Counted from the stretch's first letter, positions 38,728 through 47,949 are shown. The stretch is 64,000 bases of DNA from a beta proteobacterium CB (GCA_000342265.1 CP004348.1:558001-622000), one strand, 5' to 3'. Numbers and translations: made by a program. The notes: generated by a model not told the origin, from the sequence alone.

Positions 38728-38760
38728 ACTGTCTGGAAAGTCACTGCAGAAAGTGCTGAA

Positions 38761-39519
38761 TTGAAATTGTTTAAATACCTCTTAGGATTATTGCTAGCAA
38801 CGCAAGTTTCACTGTCTTATGGGCAAACTGTTTCTGTGGCGGTTGCAGCCAATATGAAAGATGCTTTCGTTGAGATTTATGCAGCATTTAAGGCAACAGG
38901 TAAATCCGATTTAAGAGTGGTCTATGGCTCCTCGGGAAATTTTACGACTCAGATTCTGAACGGGGCACCCTTTAGCTTATTTATCTCTGCTGATGAGTAT
39001 TTTCCATTGGAGTTGTATAAAAAAGGGAAGACGGTGGATGAAGGTAGGGTTTATGCGATTGGTAAGCTTGCGCTCATTACTAAGGACTCGTCAGGTATCA
39101 AGCTTTCCAATCACAAGGCAGATCTAGAGAGCGCCTTGAGAAAGGCCAACAAGATTGCCATTGCTAAACCGGATTTGGCCCCTTATGGCAAAGCTGCTAT
39201 TGAGTATTTGAAAGCAGAGGGCTTATGGGGCATCGCGAAAGATAAATTAGTTTATGGCGATAACATTGGCGCAGCTACGATGTTTGTTGCTACTGGTGCA
39301 GCAGACGTTGGATTTACCGCGCTCTCACTTGCGCGGTCAGCAGCAATATCCAAAGTAACAAGCTACATTCCTCTAAGTGATGGCTTATATGAGCCGATTA
39401 AACAAAGAATGGTCTTGATTAAAGGCGCCTCGAAAGAGGCCATCGAGCTGTATCAATTCATGCAGTCGACTACGGCTAAGAGCATCTTAATTAAGCACGG
39501 GTACACCATTCCCAAGTAA
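38761..39519 (+). CDS. modA: Molybdate ABC transporter substrate-binding protein ModA (orphan)
   Basis: The 252-residue protein starts with TTG; no better start is seen. The signal peptide ends SLSYGQ, followed by VSVAVAANMKDAFVEIY, VYGSSGNFTTQI and SADEYFPLEL, the ModA oxyanion-binding pattern. The C-terminus FMQSTTAKSILIKHGYT is also typical. ModA captures molybdate or tungstate. No modB or modC is present in the window, so the permease must lie elsewhere or the protein has another role. Confidence 0.88.
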   Translation: MKLFKYLLGLLLATQVSLSYGQTVSVAVAANMKDAFVEIYAAFKATGKSDLRVVYGSSGNFTTQILNGAPFSLFISADEYFPLELYKKGKTVDEGRVYAIGKLALITKDSSGIKLSNHKADLESALRKANKIAIAKPDLAPYGKAAIEYLKAEGLWGIAKDKLVYGDNIGAATMFVATGAADVGFTALSLARSAAISKVTSYIPLSDGLYEPIKQRMVLIKGASKEAIELYQFMQSTTAKSILIKHGYTIPK

Positions 39520-39560
39520 CTATATTTGAATCTAGGCGGTCGGTGGCGCAGTACCTATCA

Positions 39561-41798
39561 CTAAAATAACATTTCTAGCGGTTGTGGTTTTGAGTAAAAA
39601 TATCCCTGAAAATGCGTGCAGCCGTTATCAATGAGGGATTGTTCTTGTTCCATATTCTCAATACCCTCAGCAATGACAGTAAATCCAAATGTCGGCGCGA
39701 GGGCTACAACGGACTTAATAATCGCTAGGCTTTCATGGTCTTCAGGGAGTCCATGGACAAAAGATTGATCTATTTTTACCTCATCAATTGGAAATTGACG
39801 AAGGTAATTAAATGATGAGTAGCCTGTTCCAAAGTCATCTAGTGAGAACTTAAAGCCTATAGTTTTGAGCGCTAGCATTTGTGCTTTTGAGCGTTCTAAA
39901 TTTTTGACTAAAGTAGTTTCGGTGACCTCAATTTGAATTCTGTTGGGGTCAACACCTTCATTATTAACAATATTGGATAGTTGTTCGAAAAGATCAGCCT
40001 GCCCCAAAAGTGACCCGCCGATATTGATTGATATGGTTAATGAGGGGTTGCCTGATTTTTGAACAAGCTCCTTGAGGTCCTTGCAAACCTTATGGAAAAC
40101 CCAGCGATCGATATCAGACATAAGCCCGGCCTGCTCTGCAACTGGGAGAAACTCAACGGGAGAAAGCATGCCTTTCTCTGGGTGATTCCACCTGATGAGT
40201 GCTTCATAACCAATAATTTGACCTCTGGCATTCACTTGGGGCTGGTAGACAAGCTTTAGCTGATTGGTAATGAGGGCAACTCTAATTTCATTTTCCAGCT
40301 TCATTCTTTGCGTCAAAGATTCTTGCAATATCGGGTCAAAGAATCTCGAGGTATCTTTACCCTCATCCTTAGCTGCATACAAAGCTAGCTCCGCCCAGAC
40401 CATGAGTTGATGTAGCGGGTAATTGCTACCCAGCATAACAATCCCAACGCTGCCAGATAACGATATTTGGTTGCCACCCACAATAAATGGCTCCCTCATT
40501 CTATTTAGAATTTGATCTGCAAAATCTTTTGCCAATTCTTTTGCCTGAACACAATCCCCATGCAAGTCTTGAATGAGTATGGCAAAAGCATCCCCTCCAA
40601 TCCTGGCTAGATAGTGTTTCGCTTGAACGGCCTCCTGCAACCTTAAGACTAAATCTCGCAGTATTTGGTCGCCAGTGGCATGTCCATGCACTTCATTAAT
40701 GTACTTAAAATCATCTAAATCAATATGCAGAAGCGCCCCAAAATTCTTACCTTCTTTATTAAATTTTTCGATGGCCTCCAAGTGCTCCATGAGATGTCTT
40801 CGATTGGGCAGATTGGTCAAAGGGTCAAAATACGCTAAGGAATGAATCTGGGTTTCAAGAATCCTTCTATTGGAAATATCGCGAGTAAGTAAGACAACCG
40901 ATTCTTGACCATTCTCTGGGCTGTCAAGGTGACGAGCACGGGCCTCAAAATCCAATTTTCCAGCGGGGGTATTTACTTCATATTCAATAGTTTTGGTGTC
41001 CTTATCGGCAATCACCGATCGAATCCAAGTCAAAAAGAAATCAGCTTGATCCTTTGGGAAAATATCATGCAATGTCTTGCCAATTACAGCCTCTCTTGGC
41101 ATCACCATTAAATCTTGATTTGCTGAAAATACCTCTAAATATTTTCCATTTTTATCGAGAACTATTAGCAAGTCTGGGATTGCTTGTGAGATGGCATTGA
41201 GGCGAGACAGTGCTTTATCGGCTTCATTTTGAGCAATAATTTTCTTCTGTTGGCTTTGCATGAGTAGGCATACCAATACTGTTGCCATGGGAAGCAGGAC
41301 TAGCTCTGCGATAAAGAATCCAGCATCTTGAAACTGACTGGTATCCGGGGTAAATTGGATGAGAACCAAAATCACCGCATGTGTTGAGAGGGCTGTTAAA
41401 AAATAGGTGATTCCATTTGATGCCAGCCATTTTTTTTGAATCGCGTAATGGAATATGAGGCCAATAATTAACGCAATTGCGATTGTTATGGCGCCACTTG
41501 GTGCGCCAATTCCACCCAGCCATAAACGATAGAAGGCGGCAATCAGTGCGGCAACCGTGCCGGCAACTGGTCCACCAAAAATTGCCGCTGCGTTAATGAT
41601 GATTAGCCTGGCATCATAAATAATGCCACTCGTTAGTTCAATTGGGTTAAGCATGCCAACAATACAGGCAGCACCCAAAGCTGAGCCCCAAAGTGCGCGC
41701 CCACCAAATGAGAGGTCACCCCAAAATCTCGGGTGCCAAGTGATAAGCCAGCATAGAGCTAAAGCTAAAGCGGAGGAATTGAGTAGATTGAAGATCAT
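39561..41798 (-). CDS. Membrane 5TMR_LYT-PAS-GGDEF(degenerate)-EAL protein, probable c-di-GMP phosphodiesterase
   Basis: The 745-residue protein has a LytS/YhcK-type five-helix sensor (residues 1-180; IIYDARLIIINAAAIFGGP and FYRLWLGGIGAPSG). Next is a PAS domain (about 200-315), a GGDEF domain (about 325-490) and an EAL domain (about 500-745). The active half-site reads GGDAF instead of GGDEF, and the inhibitory-site RxxD is absent (QAKH), so cyclase activity is unlikely. EAL residues are intact: YEALIRW, DDFGTGYSS, KIDQSFV, AEGIE. It should degrade c-di-GMP, perhaps with the GGDAF domain as a GTP sensor. Confidence 0.88.
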   Translation of the reverse strand: MIFNLLNSSALALALCWLITWHPRFWGDLSFGGRALWGSALGAACIVGMLNPIELTSGIIYDARLIIINAAAIFGGPVAGTVAALIAAFYRLWLGGIGAPSGAITIAIALIIGLIFHYAIQKKWLASNGITYFLTALSTHAVILVLIQFTPDTSQFQDAGFFIAELVLLPMATVLVCLLMQSQQKKIIAQNEADKALSRLNAISQAIPDLLIVLDKNGKYLEVFSANQDLMVMPREAVIGKTLHDIFPKDQADFFLTWIRSVIADKDTKTIEYEVNTPAGKLDFEARARHLDSPENGQESVVLLTRDISNRRILETQIHSLAYFDPLTNLPNRRHLMEHLEAIEKFNKEGKNFGALLHIDLDDFKYINEVHGHATGDQILRDLVLRLQEAVQAKHYLARIGGDAFAILIQDLHGDCVQAKELAKDFADQILNRMREPFIVGGNQISLSGSVGIVMLGSNYPLHQLMVWAELALYAAKDEGKDTSRFFDPILQESLTQRMKLENEIRVALITNQLKLVYQPQVNARGQIIGYEALIRWNHPEKGMLSPVEFLPVAEQAGLMSDIDRWVFHKVCKDLKELVQKSGNPSLTISINIGGSLLGQADLFEQLSNIVNNEGVDPNRIQIEVTETTLVKNLERSKAQMLALKTIGFKFSLDDFGTGYSSFNYLRQFPIDEVKIDQSFVHGLPEDHESLAIIKSVVALAPTFGFTVIAEGIENMEQEQSLIDNGCTHFQGYFYSKPQPLEMLF

Positions 41799-41916
41799 TA
41801 TTTTTTAGTTAACTTGCCTTAGGGCTAATAACTTTAGTAATGTCTAATGCTATTCCTAGAACTAAGTTCTCACAAGAATACCCACACCGTAAAAATATGA
41901 ATTTTTTTTAGGAGCA

Positions 41917-42012
41917 ATGTGTCTCCTGGTATTCCAACCATCAATTGGCAAATTAAAAATGCAAACAAACACCAGTCAAAACTTTCTGGTAGAAATGTAC
42001 TGTATTAATTAG
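41917..42012 (+). CDS. Candidate 31-residue leader peptide upstream of the PhnD-like/GGDEF pair
   Basis: In the 287-bp gap before the PhnD-like gene, ATG at 41917 follows TTTTAGGAG with good spacing and opens 31 codons ending TAG. AGGAG (41910-41914) can pair with CTCCT (41922-41926), hiding the ribosome site. The peptide has no known motif. The rest of the gap shows A/T-rich sequence only. It may be chance, hence low confidence. Confidence 0.2.
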   Translation: MCLLVFQPSIGKLKMQTNTSQNFLVEMYCIN

Positions 42013-42085
42013 GTCAAATTTATCCCATCAATTTGATTCAAATGGTACTTTTGCGAGATAATGAGAAAAATTACTGTTTTTTATA

Positions 42086-42985
42086 ATGATTAATAAGACT
42101 AAGAATAAAAAAGGCCCTAAGCCAATGTTGAACTTCCATCGAGTTTGGACAGGCTTTTTTTTGGGCTTGCTCGCCTTATCGGGATCAGCGCATGCGGCTT
42201 GTCTTGGGGATCAAAATGCTACAAAGTCATTCACGGTAGCAGTGGTGCCTCAATTGCCTCGAGCGGTTACCTATGCAAAATGGGCGCCTTTATTAGAGAT
42301 CGTTGGACGTAACACTAAGCAATGTTTTGACTTGGTGGTGCCAGAAACCATACCCGCCTTTGAAAAACTATTATTTAAGGGTGTGCCTGATTTTGCTTTT
42401 GTAAATCCATACCATGAGGTGATGGCTAAAAAGAGAAAGGGCTATATTCCATTGCTAATGGATGGCCGTTCCAAACTCACTGGAATTTTGGTTGTTCAAG
42501 TAAATAGCCCAATTAAATCTATTCAAGAATTGCAAGGTAAGTCGGTAGCTTTCCCTGCGCCAAATGCATTTGCTGCATCTCTATTGATTCGAGCAGAGCT
42601 GGCGAAAAAAGGGGTTTATATAAGGCCTAAGTATCTCAATACGCATGCCAGTAGTTATCGTGCCGCAGCTATTGGGGAAGTGGTTGCATCTGGAGGGGTT
42701 AATAACACCCTGCAGCGCGAAGAGTCTGCATTGCGTGAAAGCTTGCGCGTACTTTATGAAACATCTGGATATGCTCCGCATCCTTTTGTGGCGAATCCGC
42801 GCGTGCCAGCCAATATCCGCAAAGCGGTGACCGATTCTTTTATTGCGCTTTCAGGTACCGAGGCGGGTGATAAGTTGCTTGAGGGGGTGCAAATTCCGTC
42901 CCCAGTGCGTTCGGATTATCAGCGTGACTACGCTCCTTTGGAGAGTCTAAACCTAGAGAAATTTGTGATCCTTGATGAAGGTTGA
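42086..42985 (+). CDS. PhnD-like periplasmic ligand-binding protein, predicted sensor partner of a cyclase
   Basis: The 299-residue protein has a basic N-terminus and signal peptide ending GSAHAAC; ATG at 42125 is a likelier start by signal-peptide length. The body matches the phosphonate-binding-like (PF12974-type) family: FTVAVVPQLPRAVTYAKWAPLL, FDLVVPETIPAFEKLL, FAFVNPYHEVM and SVAFPAPNAFAASLLIRAEL. No phosphonate permease or C-P lyase genes are near. Instead its 3' end overlaps the start of a GGDEF gene by 11 nt, so it probably senses a ligand for that cyclase (inference). Confidence 0.8.
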   Translation: MINKTKNKKGPKPMLNFHRVWTGFFLGLLALSGSAHAACLGDQNATKSFTVAVVPQLPRAVTYAKWAPLLEIVGRNTKQCFDLVVPETIPAFEKLLFKGVPDFAFVNPYHEVMAKKRKGYIPLLMDGRSKLTGILVVQVNSPIKSIQELQGKSVAFPAPNAFAASLLIRAELAKKGVYIRPKYLNTHASSYRAAAIGEVVASGGVNNTLQREESALRESLRVLYETSGYAPHPFVANPRVPANIRKAVTDSFIALSGTEAGDKLLEGVQIPSPVRSDYQRDYAPLESLNLEKFVILDEG

Positions 42986-44126
42986 TGAGAAAGGCAACTC
43001 ACGAATTAGTACCCGAGCTTTATTCAGGGGAACCCTGCTCATCGGCTTGGGGACCTTAGCCCTCGTCATTGTTGCAATATCTTGGTTTGATCACCAGGCC
43101 AAAGAGATCAGAGTAGCAGGGCGAGAGTCAACCGCAAAGATGATGGCTGAGGGTGTGGCAATTGCCATACAAGATGACGTTATCTCTGAAAACTATGCGC
43201 AAATTGAAGGCCGTTTGCGACAGACCTTATCAGATCCGCAAGTTCTGTCTATTCTTGTGGCTGATGAAGATGGTAAGGTCTTGTCGCATCTGCAAGTGGA
43301 TCCCGCCACTAGAAATATCAAGCCGATCTACTCATCATCACGCGTGCAGGTTCCAACTCAATCCTCAGAGGTATTGACTGTAGGGGATGCCACAACTCAG
43401 TGGTTACAGCTAGTTGCGGGCGTACCAATTGGCTGGCTGCGCTTGGAGATTGTGGGTACTAAGGTAGATGACGCCTTAACCAACTTGAGAAAGCAGGTAA
43501 CCATTTGGTTACTGTCGGCTTGCTTTGTATTGCTCCTTTCATTGGGTATGGTCCTTTGGAGAACACGAGGCTTGATCAAGATGGAAGAGGCAGTTATCCA
43601 AGGAAGGGCGGATGCCCTTAAAAAGGTTGCCCATCACGATAGTCTTACTGAACTTCCCAATCGATATCTTTTGCTGGATCGTCTAGGCCAAGCTATTGCC
43701 TCTAGCAATCGTAATCAGACTAGTTTTGCTCTATGCTTTATAGATCTTGATGGTTTCAAGCCGGTTAACGACGAACACGGCCATGATGCTGGCGACTTTG
43801 TGCTAAGAGAGGTTGCTAGACGATTAACGGCTTGCGTACGTGAAAATGATACTGTTGCCCGCCTTGGTGGAGACGAGTTTGTATTGATCTTAGTTGATGT
43901 TGAAATAGCCTCTGGCATTCACACCACCTTAGAGCGTATTTTGGCAACTATCAAAAAGCCTATCGCCATACCTGAAGGGGTTGAGGTTGCTATTAGCTTG
44001 AGTATGGGCGTTACTGTTTTCCCTGATGACCTCAGCTCTCCCGATGATTTGTTAAATCACGCAGATGAAGCAATGTACGTAGCTAAAAACAAGGGCCCTG
44101 GCCAATACTTTTTTTATCAAAGTTAA
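42975..44126 (+). CDS. Membrane diguanylate cyclase with periplasmic sensor domain
   Basis: The ATG at 42975 (a TTG lies one codon before) gives 383 residues. A transmembrane helix at about 18-37 is followed by a periplasmic domain to 175, a second helix near 177-195 and a GGDEF domain. The active site GGDEF and inhibitory site RxxD (RENDTVARLGGDEF) are intact. It should make c-di-GMP from GTP with product feedback. Its start lies inside the PhnD-like gene, making a translationally coupled sensor pair. Confidence 0.92.
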   Translation: MKVDEKGNSRISTRALFRGTLLIGLGTLALVIVAISWFDHQAKEIRVAGRESTAKMMAEGVAIAIQDDVISENYAQIEGRLRQTLSDPQVLSILVADEDGKVLSHLQVDPATRNIKPIYSSSRVQVPTQSSEVLTVGDATTQWLQLVAGVPIGWLRLEIVGTKVDDALTNLRKQVTIWLLSACFVLLLSLGMVLWRTRGLIKMEEAVIQGRADALKKVAHHDSLTELPNRYLLLDRLGQAIASSNRNQTSFALCFIDLDGFKPVNDEHGHDAGDFVLREVARRLTACVRENDTVARLGGDEFVLILVDVEIASGIHTTLERILATIKKPIAIPEGVEVAISLSMGVTVFPDDLSSPDDLLNHADEAMYVAKNKGPGQYFFYQS

Positions 44127-44159
44127 GAGTTTGTTTATTTCATGCTTGTGGAATTAATG

Positions 44160-44184
44160 GCTCACCTTATCGGTGAACATTTTT
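44160..44184 (+). terminator. Probable terminator of the PhnD-like/GGDEF pair
   Basis: TCACC-TTATC-GGTGA followed by ACATTTTTC, 35 nt after the cyclase stop. The stem is short, so efficiency is uncertain. Confidence 0.5.
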
Positions 44185-44245
44185 CAGCTTAACCCGGTAG
44201 GTAGCAAATTACTGAAGTTAAGTCGTCACCCTTAAGGCTAAGGAG

Positions 44246-44587
44246 TTACTTAATTTCTTTTAAGTTCTGAAGTTTATTCAGTCTTAAATCCATCGCAAGT
44301 TCGTGAACAGATAATGCTGCAGTAGAAGATTTTTTAGCGGCATCTATCAACTCTTGATTATTGGTCAATAAAGCGGACTGTTCAGTTAGCTTGGTCGCCT
44401 CAACTGCAAGCTTGGCAAATTCTTCAACTTTAGCCGCTTCTTCCAATATTTCACTGGCAGATTTTGCTGTTAACAGCGATAGACTATTTAATCGATCGCT
44501 AACGATTACATATGCAGAGCGCAGATTGTCAATTTCTCGAGTCATTGACACAACACGATCTAGGAGCTCTTGGGAATAGTTATCCAT
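44246..44587 (-). CDS. Coiled-coil protein of unknown function
   Basis: The 113-residue protein is almost wholly helical with heptad-like spacing of Leu, Ala and Ile, rich in Ala/Leu/Ser/Glu, and without a signal or membrane segment. No family recognised. It sits 3' of the cyclase on the opposite strand and between c-di-GMP genes. Between its start and the next gene (44588-44871) I see only A/T-rich sequence and a 48-codon frame without a ribosome site. Confidence 0.55.
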   Translation of the reverse strand: MDNYSQELLDRVVSMTREIDNLRSAYVIVSDRLNSLSLLTAKSASEILEEAAKVEEFAKLAVEATKLTEQSALLTNNQELIDAAKKSSTAALSVHELAMDLRLNKLQNLKEIK

Positions 44588-44871
44588 GGCATTTTCTTAA
44601 ATTGATAACGTAATCATACATCTTACATATATGAATTATTTATAATAAATATAATGAAAAAATTTCAATAAAAGCCTGCAAATGCCTGGCTTACAGCGGG
44701 TGTCATTAGCTATTGGGCTAATAAAATCATGAATATTGCAATCTCAAATACCCCGATAGTATTTGACTTAAATCAAACTATTCCTAAAGGTAAGATTCAA
44801 ATTGCAATAAATTGCACCAGTCTTCCCAGAGAAAATGGTTGCAATAGGTGTGGGCTATTTGATTTTTTTAT

Positions 44872-46380
44872 TTAACCTGTAAGTTCACCCGCCTTTAAAA
44901 GTCGGATGCAACTATCAACAACAGATGGGTCAAACAATATTCCACGCTGAGTTTCAATCTCTTTGAGAGCCACGTCCATTCCAAGCGCTGGTCGATATGG
45001 TCTGTGAGAGGAGATCGCTTCAAGGGCATCTGCCACAGCAAGAATGCGTGCCCCAATAATGATCTGCTCACCCTTGAGACCCTGCGGATATCCAGATCCA
45101 TCATAACGTTCATGGTGCTGGTGAACCATTTCTGCTACCGGCCAAGGGAAGGGGATATCTTTGAGTATTTCATAACCTACTTGTGGGTGAATTTTGATCA
45201 AATCCATCTCTATTTTTGAGAGCTTAGTAGGCTTAGTCAAAATTTCGATGGGTACTTGCATTTTTCCAATGTCATGTATGGAGGCCGCTAATTTAATGCC
45301 ATTACATGTATCAGCATCTGAGCCCATCTCTTGTGCAATTGCTAAAGCAATTTTCGCAACGCGGTTTTGATGTCCTGCGGTGTAAGGATCTCTAGATTCG
45401 ACGGTGGCTGCCAAAGCTGCAACTGATTTCACCATCACGTCAAAACGTTTTTCTCGCTCAAGAAGAGCCTCGTGCCCAAAGGAAAGTGTTTGCGCCAGCT
45501 CATCAAGTTTTGCTGCCTCATCCTCATCAAAGGCATTCGGCTCCATGCCGTAAATATTGAGTACTGCAAAAACAGTGCCTGAGTTAGTTTTTAGGGGAAG
45601 CGCAATGCTGGACTGATAACCATGCTGAATGGCTGCATCTCGCCAAGGAAGCATATCTGGGTTTGTTAAGAAATTTTGATTAACAACTACTCGACCCTCT
45701 CTTGCTGCGGTTCCAGTTGGTCCATGACCAAGCGCATCATCTGCCCAAGTAATTCTGATGCTTTCCAAATAATGGTCTTCACAGCCAGCTGAAGTAATAG
45801 GTTTAATAGTCTTTGCTGGATCAGACTCTAGCCTACCAATCCAGGCCATTTTGTAGCCATGGTCGACAATAAAATTACAGACATCCTTAAACAGGGATGA
45901 TTCATCAGTAGCAGAAATGATGGCCTTATTCGCGCTACGTAAGAGTTGATAGGCTCGATTTACTTTGTAGCTTTCCTTTTCCAGATCTTTAATGAAGCTC
46001 ATATCTTGATAGAGTACTAGGATGCCGGTGATTTCGCCGCTATCACTACGGGTTGGTATTTTAGAAGTCAGAATCCAGCTTTTTCTATGTCCTGCGCGAG
46101 TAAGTCCTTGCTCAAATGAAAGCATGGGCTCGCCACTTTCCATCAGAGTGCGATCGGTTTGGAGATGGTATTCGGCTTCAGCGCTTGGCCAAGGCATGTC
46201 AAATTCGGTTTTACCAACCACCTCTGTAGGGCTCTTGAAGCCGGCATCTTCTGCGAAGGCTTGGTTACAAGCAATAAAACGAGAGTCTTTGTCTTTCCAA
46301 AATATCCGTAGTTGAAACGAATCAACAATGTGATCCAACAATTCTTGATTGTTATCTAAACGATCTATTAAGTCTGACAT
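44872..46380 (-). CDS. PAS-GAF-HD-GYP cyclic-di-GMP phosphodiesterase
   Basis: The 502-residue cytoplasmic protein has a PAS domain (about 10-130; RIFWKDKDSRFIACNQAF), a GAF domain (about 150-290) with KMAWIGRLESD, and an HD-GYP domain (about 310-500). HD-GYP motifs are intact: HDIGK, HHERYDGSGYPQGL and the ALEAISSHRPYRPAL region. HD-GYP enzymes hydrolyse c-di-GMP to GMP. Its GAF-HD-GYP half closely resembles the protein at 47950-49182, so they look like paralogues. Confidence 0.93.
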   Translation of the reverse strand: MSDLIDRLDNNQELLDHIVDSFQLRIFWKDKDSRFIACNQAFAEDAGFKSPTEVVGKTEFDMPWPSAEAEYHLQTDRTLMESGEPMLSFEQGLTRAGHRKSWILTSKIPTRSDSGEITGILVLYQDMSFIKDLEKESYKVNRAYQLLRSANKAIISATDESSLFKDVCNFIVDHGYKMAWIGRLESDPAKTIKPITSAGCEDHYLESIRITWADDALGHGPTGTAAREGRVVVNQNFLTNPDMLPWRDAAIQHGYQSSIALPLKTNSGTVFAVLNIYGMEPNAFDEDEAAKLDELAQTLSFGHEALLEREKRFDVMVKSVAALAATVESRDPYTAGHQNRVAKIALAIAQEMGSDADTCNGIKLAASIHDIGKMQVPIEILTKPTKLSKIEMDLIKIHPQVGYEILKDIPFPWPVAEMVHQHHERYDGSGYPQGLKGEQIIIGARILAVADALEAISSHRPYRPALGMDVALKEIETQRGILFDPSVVDSCIRLLKAGELTG

Positions 46381-46590
46381 TGTTTTCTACTCCGCCTGAA
46401 TATAGGCTATCTATCTACTCTCTTCATTTATAAACCCAACTGGGTTTGCTTGCAATGAGGATTGGGATGAATCTGTGGAGATGTTGTGCCAGCTTATCGA
46501 TATTTTGAAAAGCCTACTATCCATTCTGATGCAGCCCACCTAGTCTTGCTGGATAATGAAGCGATTCCGCATAAATTTGAGTAAAAAAAG

Positions 46591-47712
46591 ATGTGTCCCC
46601 AAGAAGTAATTTCCCAGCAGGATTCCAGTCAAATAGGCTTTGAGAAAAAGCGACTAGCTGTTGCCCCGATGATGGAATGGACTGATCGTCACTGCCGCTC
46701 CTTTCATCGCAAACTCACTAAAGATGCTGTGCTCTATACGGAGATGGTTACAACGGGTGCGCTGATACATGGTGATGTTCCGCGTCACTTGGATTATTCC
46801 CAGGATCAACATCCAGTCGTATTGCAATTAGGTGGCTCAGAGCCCTCTGATTTAGCCAAAGCTGCGGAGTTGGCTCAGCAGTGGGGCTATGACGAAATTG
46901 ATCTCAATTGTGGTTGCCCATCAGAGCGAGTTCAACGTGGTGCTTTTGGCGCATGTCTGATGGCAGAACCCAAACTTGTTGCTGATTGTGTCAAGGCAAT
47001 GAAGAGGGCTGTGGATACGCCAATCACCGTGAAGCATCGTCTTGGTTTAGACAATATGGATGCAGCCCATTCAGAGCAGGACTACCAGTTCGCACTGAAC
47101 TTTATTCTTTCGGTTGCAGATGCTGGCGCAAGCCAAGTCACGATTCATGCTCGCAATGCGGTGCTCAAAGGTTTATCTCCAAAAGAAAATCGCAGCAAAC
47201 CACCGTTACGTTATGAGGTGGCTGCAAAGCTTCGCCTGGATGCGCAAAAGCAATTTCCGGGCCTGAAGGTTCTCCTCAATGGTGGTCTAGAAAGTAATGA
47301 GCAAATTGCCGGTCATTGGGATGATTTTGATGGATTTATGGTGGGTAGGGCTGCTTACCATTTCCCAGCTATGTTGTTGGGTTGGGATGATTTAATCAAT
47401 ACAGATGGTGAGGCTGCTGGATATCTTTTTAGCGAGACCGAATGGCATCGCATTCAGATTGCGTTAGTGAAGCAGGTGCAAAATTGGTTTGAGGAATGCC
47501 AGGCCAAAGGAAAGCCTTTTTATATCGGCGCATTTACCCGTCATATTTTGGGCTTGGCACACGGTAGGGCGGGCTCTCGCTATTGGCGTCAGCGCCTCTC
47601 GGATCACCATGCCTTGGCCAAGGTCCAGAGTAAAGCGGCTATTGCGGATTTCTTCATAGACGCCAGCCTAACCCTAGGGGATTGGGCCGCATTTGAGTTT
47701 GAGTCAGCCTAA
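46591..47712 (+). CDS. dusA: tRNA-dihydrouridine synthase DusA
   Basis: DusA reduces U20/U20a in tRNA with FMN and NADPH. The 373-residue TIM-barrel protein has VAPMMEWTDRHCRSFHR, NCGCPSERVQRGAFGACLM with catalytic Cys122, VKHRLGLDN and AFTRHILGLAHGR, all DusA-specific. It is flanked by a tRNA-His gene on the same strand, but the tRNA has its own promoter. Confidence 0.95.
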   Translation: MCPQEVISQQDSSQIGFEKKRLAVAPMMEWTDRHCRSFHRKLTKDAVLYTEMVTTGALIHGDVPRHLDYSQDQHPVVLQLGGSEPSDLAKAAELAQQWGYDEIDLNCGCPSERVQRGAFGACLMAEPKLVADCVKAMKRAVDTPITVKHRLGLDNMDAAHSEQDYQFALNFILSVADAGASQVTIHARNAVLKGLSPKENRSKPPLRYEVAAKLRLDAQKQFPGLKVLLNGGLESNEQIAGHWDDFDGFMVGRAAYHFPAMLLGWDDLINTDGEAAGYLFSETEWHRIQIALVKQVQNWFEECQAKGKPFYIGAFTRHILGLAHGRAGSRYWRQRLSDHHALAKVQSKAAIADFFIDASLTLGDWAAFEFESA

Positions 47713-47735
47713 ACCCATTTTCTAGGGCTTTTTTG
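47706..47735 (+). terminator. Weak terminator of dusA
   Basis: AGCCTA near the stop codon can pair imperfectly with TAGGGCT (one bulge), followed by TTTTTT. It overlaps the -35 box of the tRNA promoter. Confidence 0.4.
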
Positions 47736-47762
47736 ACAGGGTTTTGGCTCAAAAGCTATAAT
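47733..47762 (+). promoter_or_regulatory. Consensus sigma-70 promoter of tRNA-His
   Basis: TTGACA (47733-47738) and TATAAT (47757-47762) are both perfect matches, spaced by 18 bp, placing the start near 47769, a few bases before the tRNA. Confidence 0.8.
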
Positions 47763-47776
47763 CTTAGATCTTCAGT

Positions 47777-47853
47777 GGCGGACGTAGCTCAGTTGGTAGA
47801 GTCCCAGATTGTGATTCTGGTTGTCGCGGGTTCGAGCCCCGTCGTTCGCCCCA
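47777..47853 (+). tRNA. tRNA-His (anticodon GTG)
   Basis: Cloverleaf by eye: G-1 followed by acceptor GCGGACG, D-arm with AGCTCAGTTGGTAGAG, anticodon arm CCAGA-TTGTGAT-TCTGG, T-arm with GGTTCGAGCCCC, and acceptor CGTTCGC with discriminator C73 and encoded CCA. The extra G-1 opposite C73 is the identity element of tRNA-His. Confidence 0.95.
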
Positions 47854-47872
47854 CCAAGATATTAGTGTTTCT

Positions 47873-47907
47873 AGAGCTCCCAATTTGTGTTGAGGGGCTT
47901 TTTCATT
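47873..47907 (+). terminator. Terminator of tRNA-His
   Basis: AGCTCC and GGGGCT can pair with one G-T pair around a 13-base loop, followed by TTTTTCATTTTT, 20 nt after the tRNA. Confidence 0.6.
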
Positions 47908-47949
47908 TTTAAGGCTCTTCACTTTTACTTTTAGATCCATAATGAACTT

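Noticed and set aside
42086..42985. Phosphonate uptake locus
   Set aside because: The PhnD-like protein has no phnC/phnE or C-P lyase genes nearby and is coupled to a GGDEF gene.
44729..44875. 48-codon plus-strand frame ending at the HD-GYP stop, with a GCNRCG Cys pair
   Set aside because: There is no ribosome-binding site and composition is not gene-like; the Cys pair alone is weak evidence.
46482..46581. Short GTG-started frame before dusA (about 32 codons)
   Set aside because: No good start signal and no recognisable family; it could be a remnant but cannot be supported.
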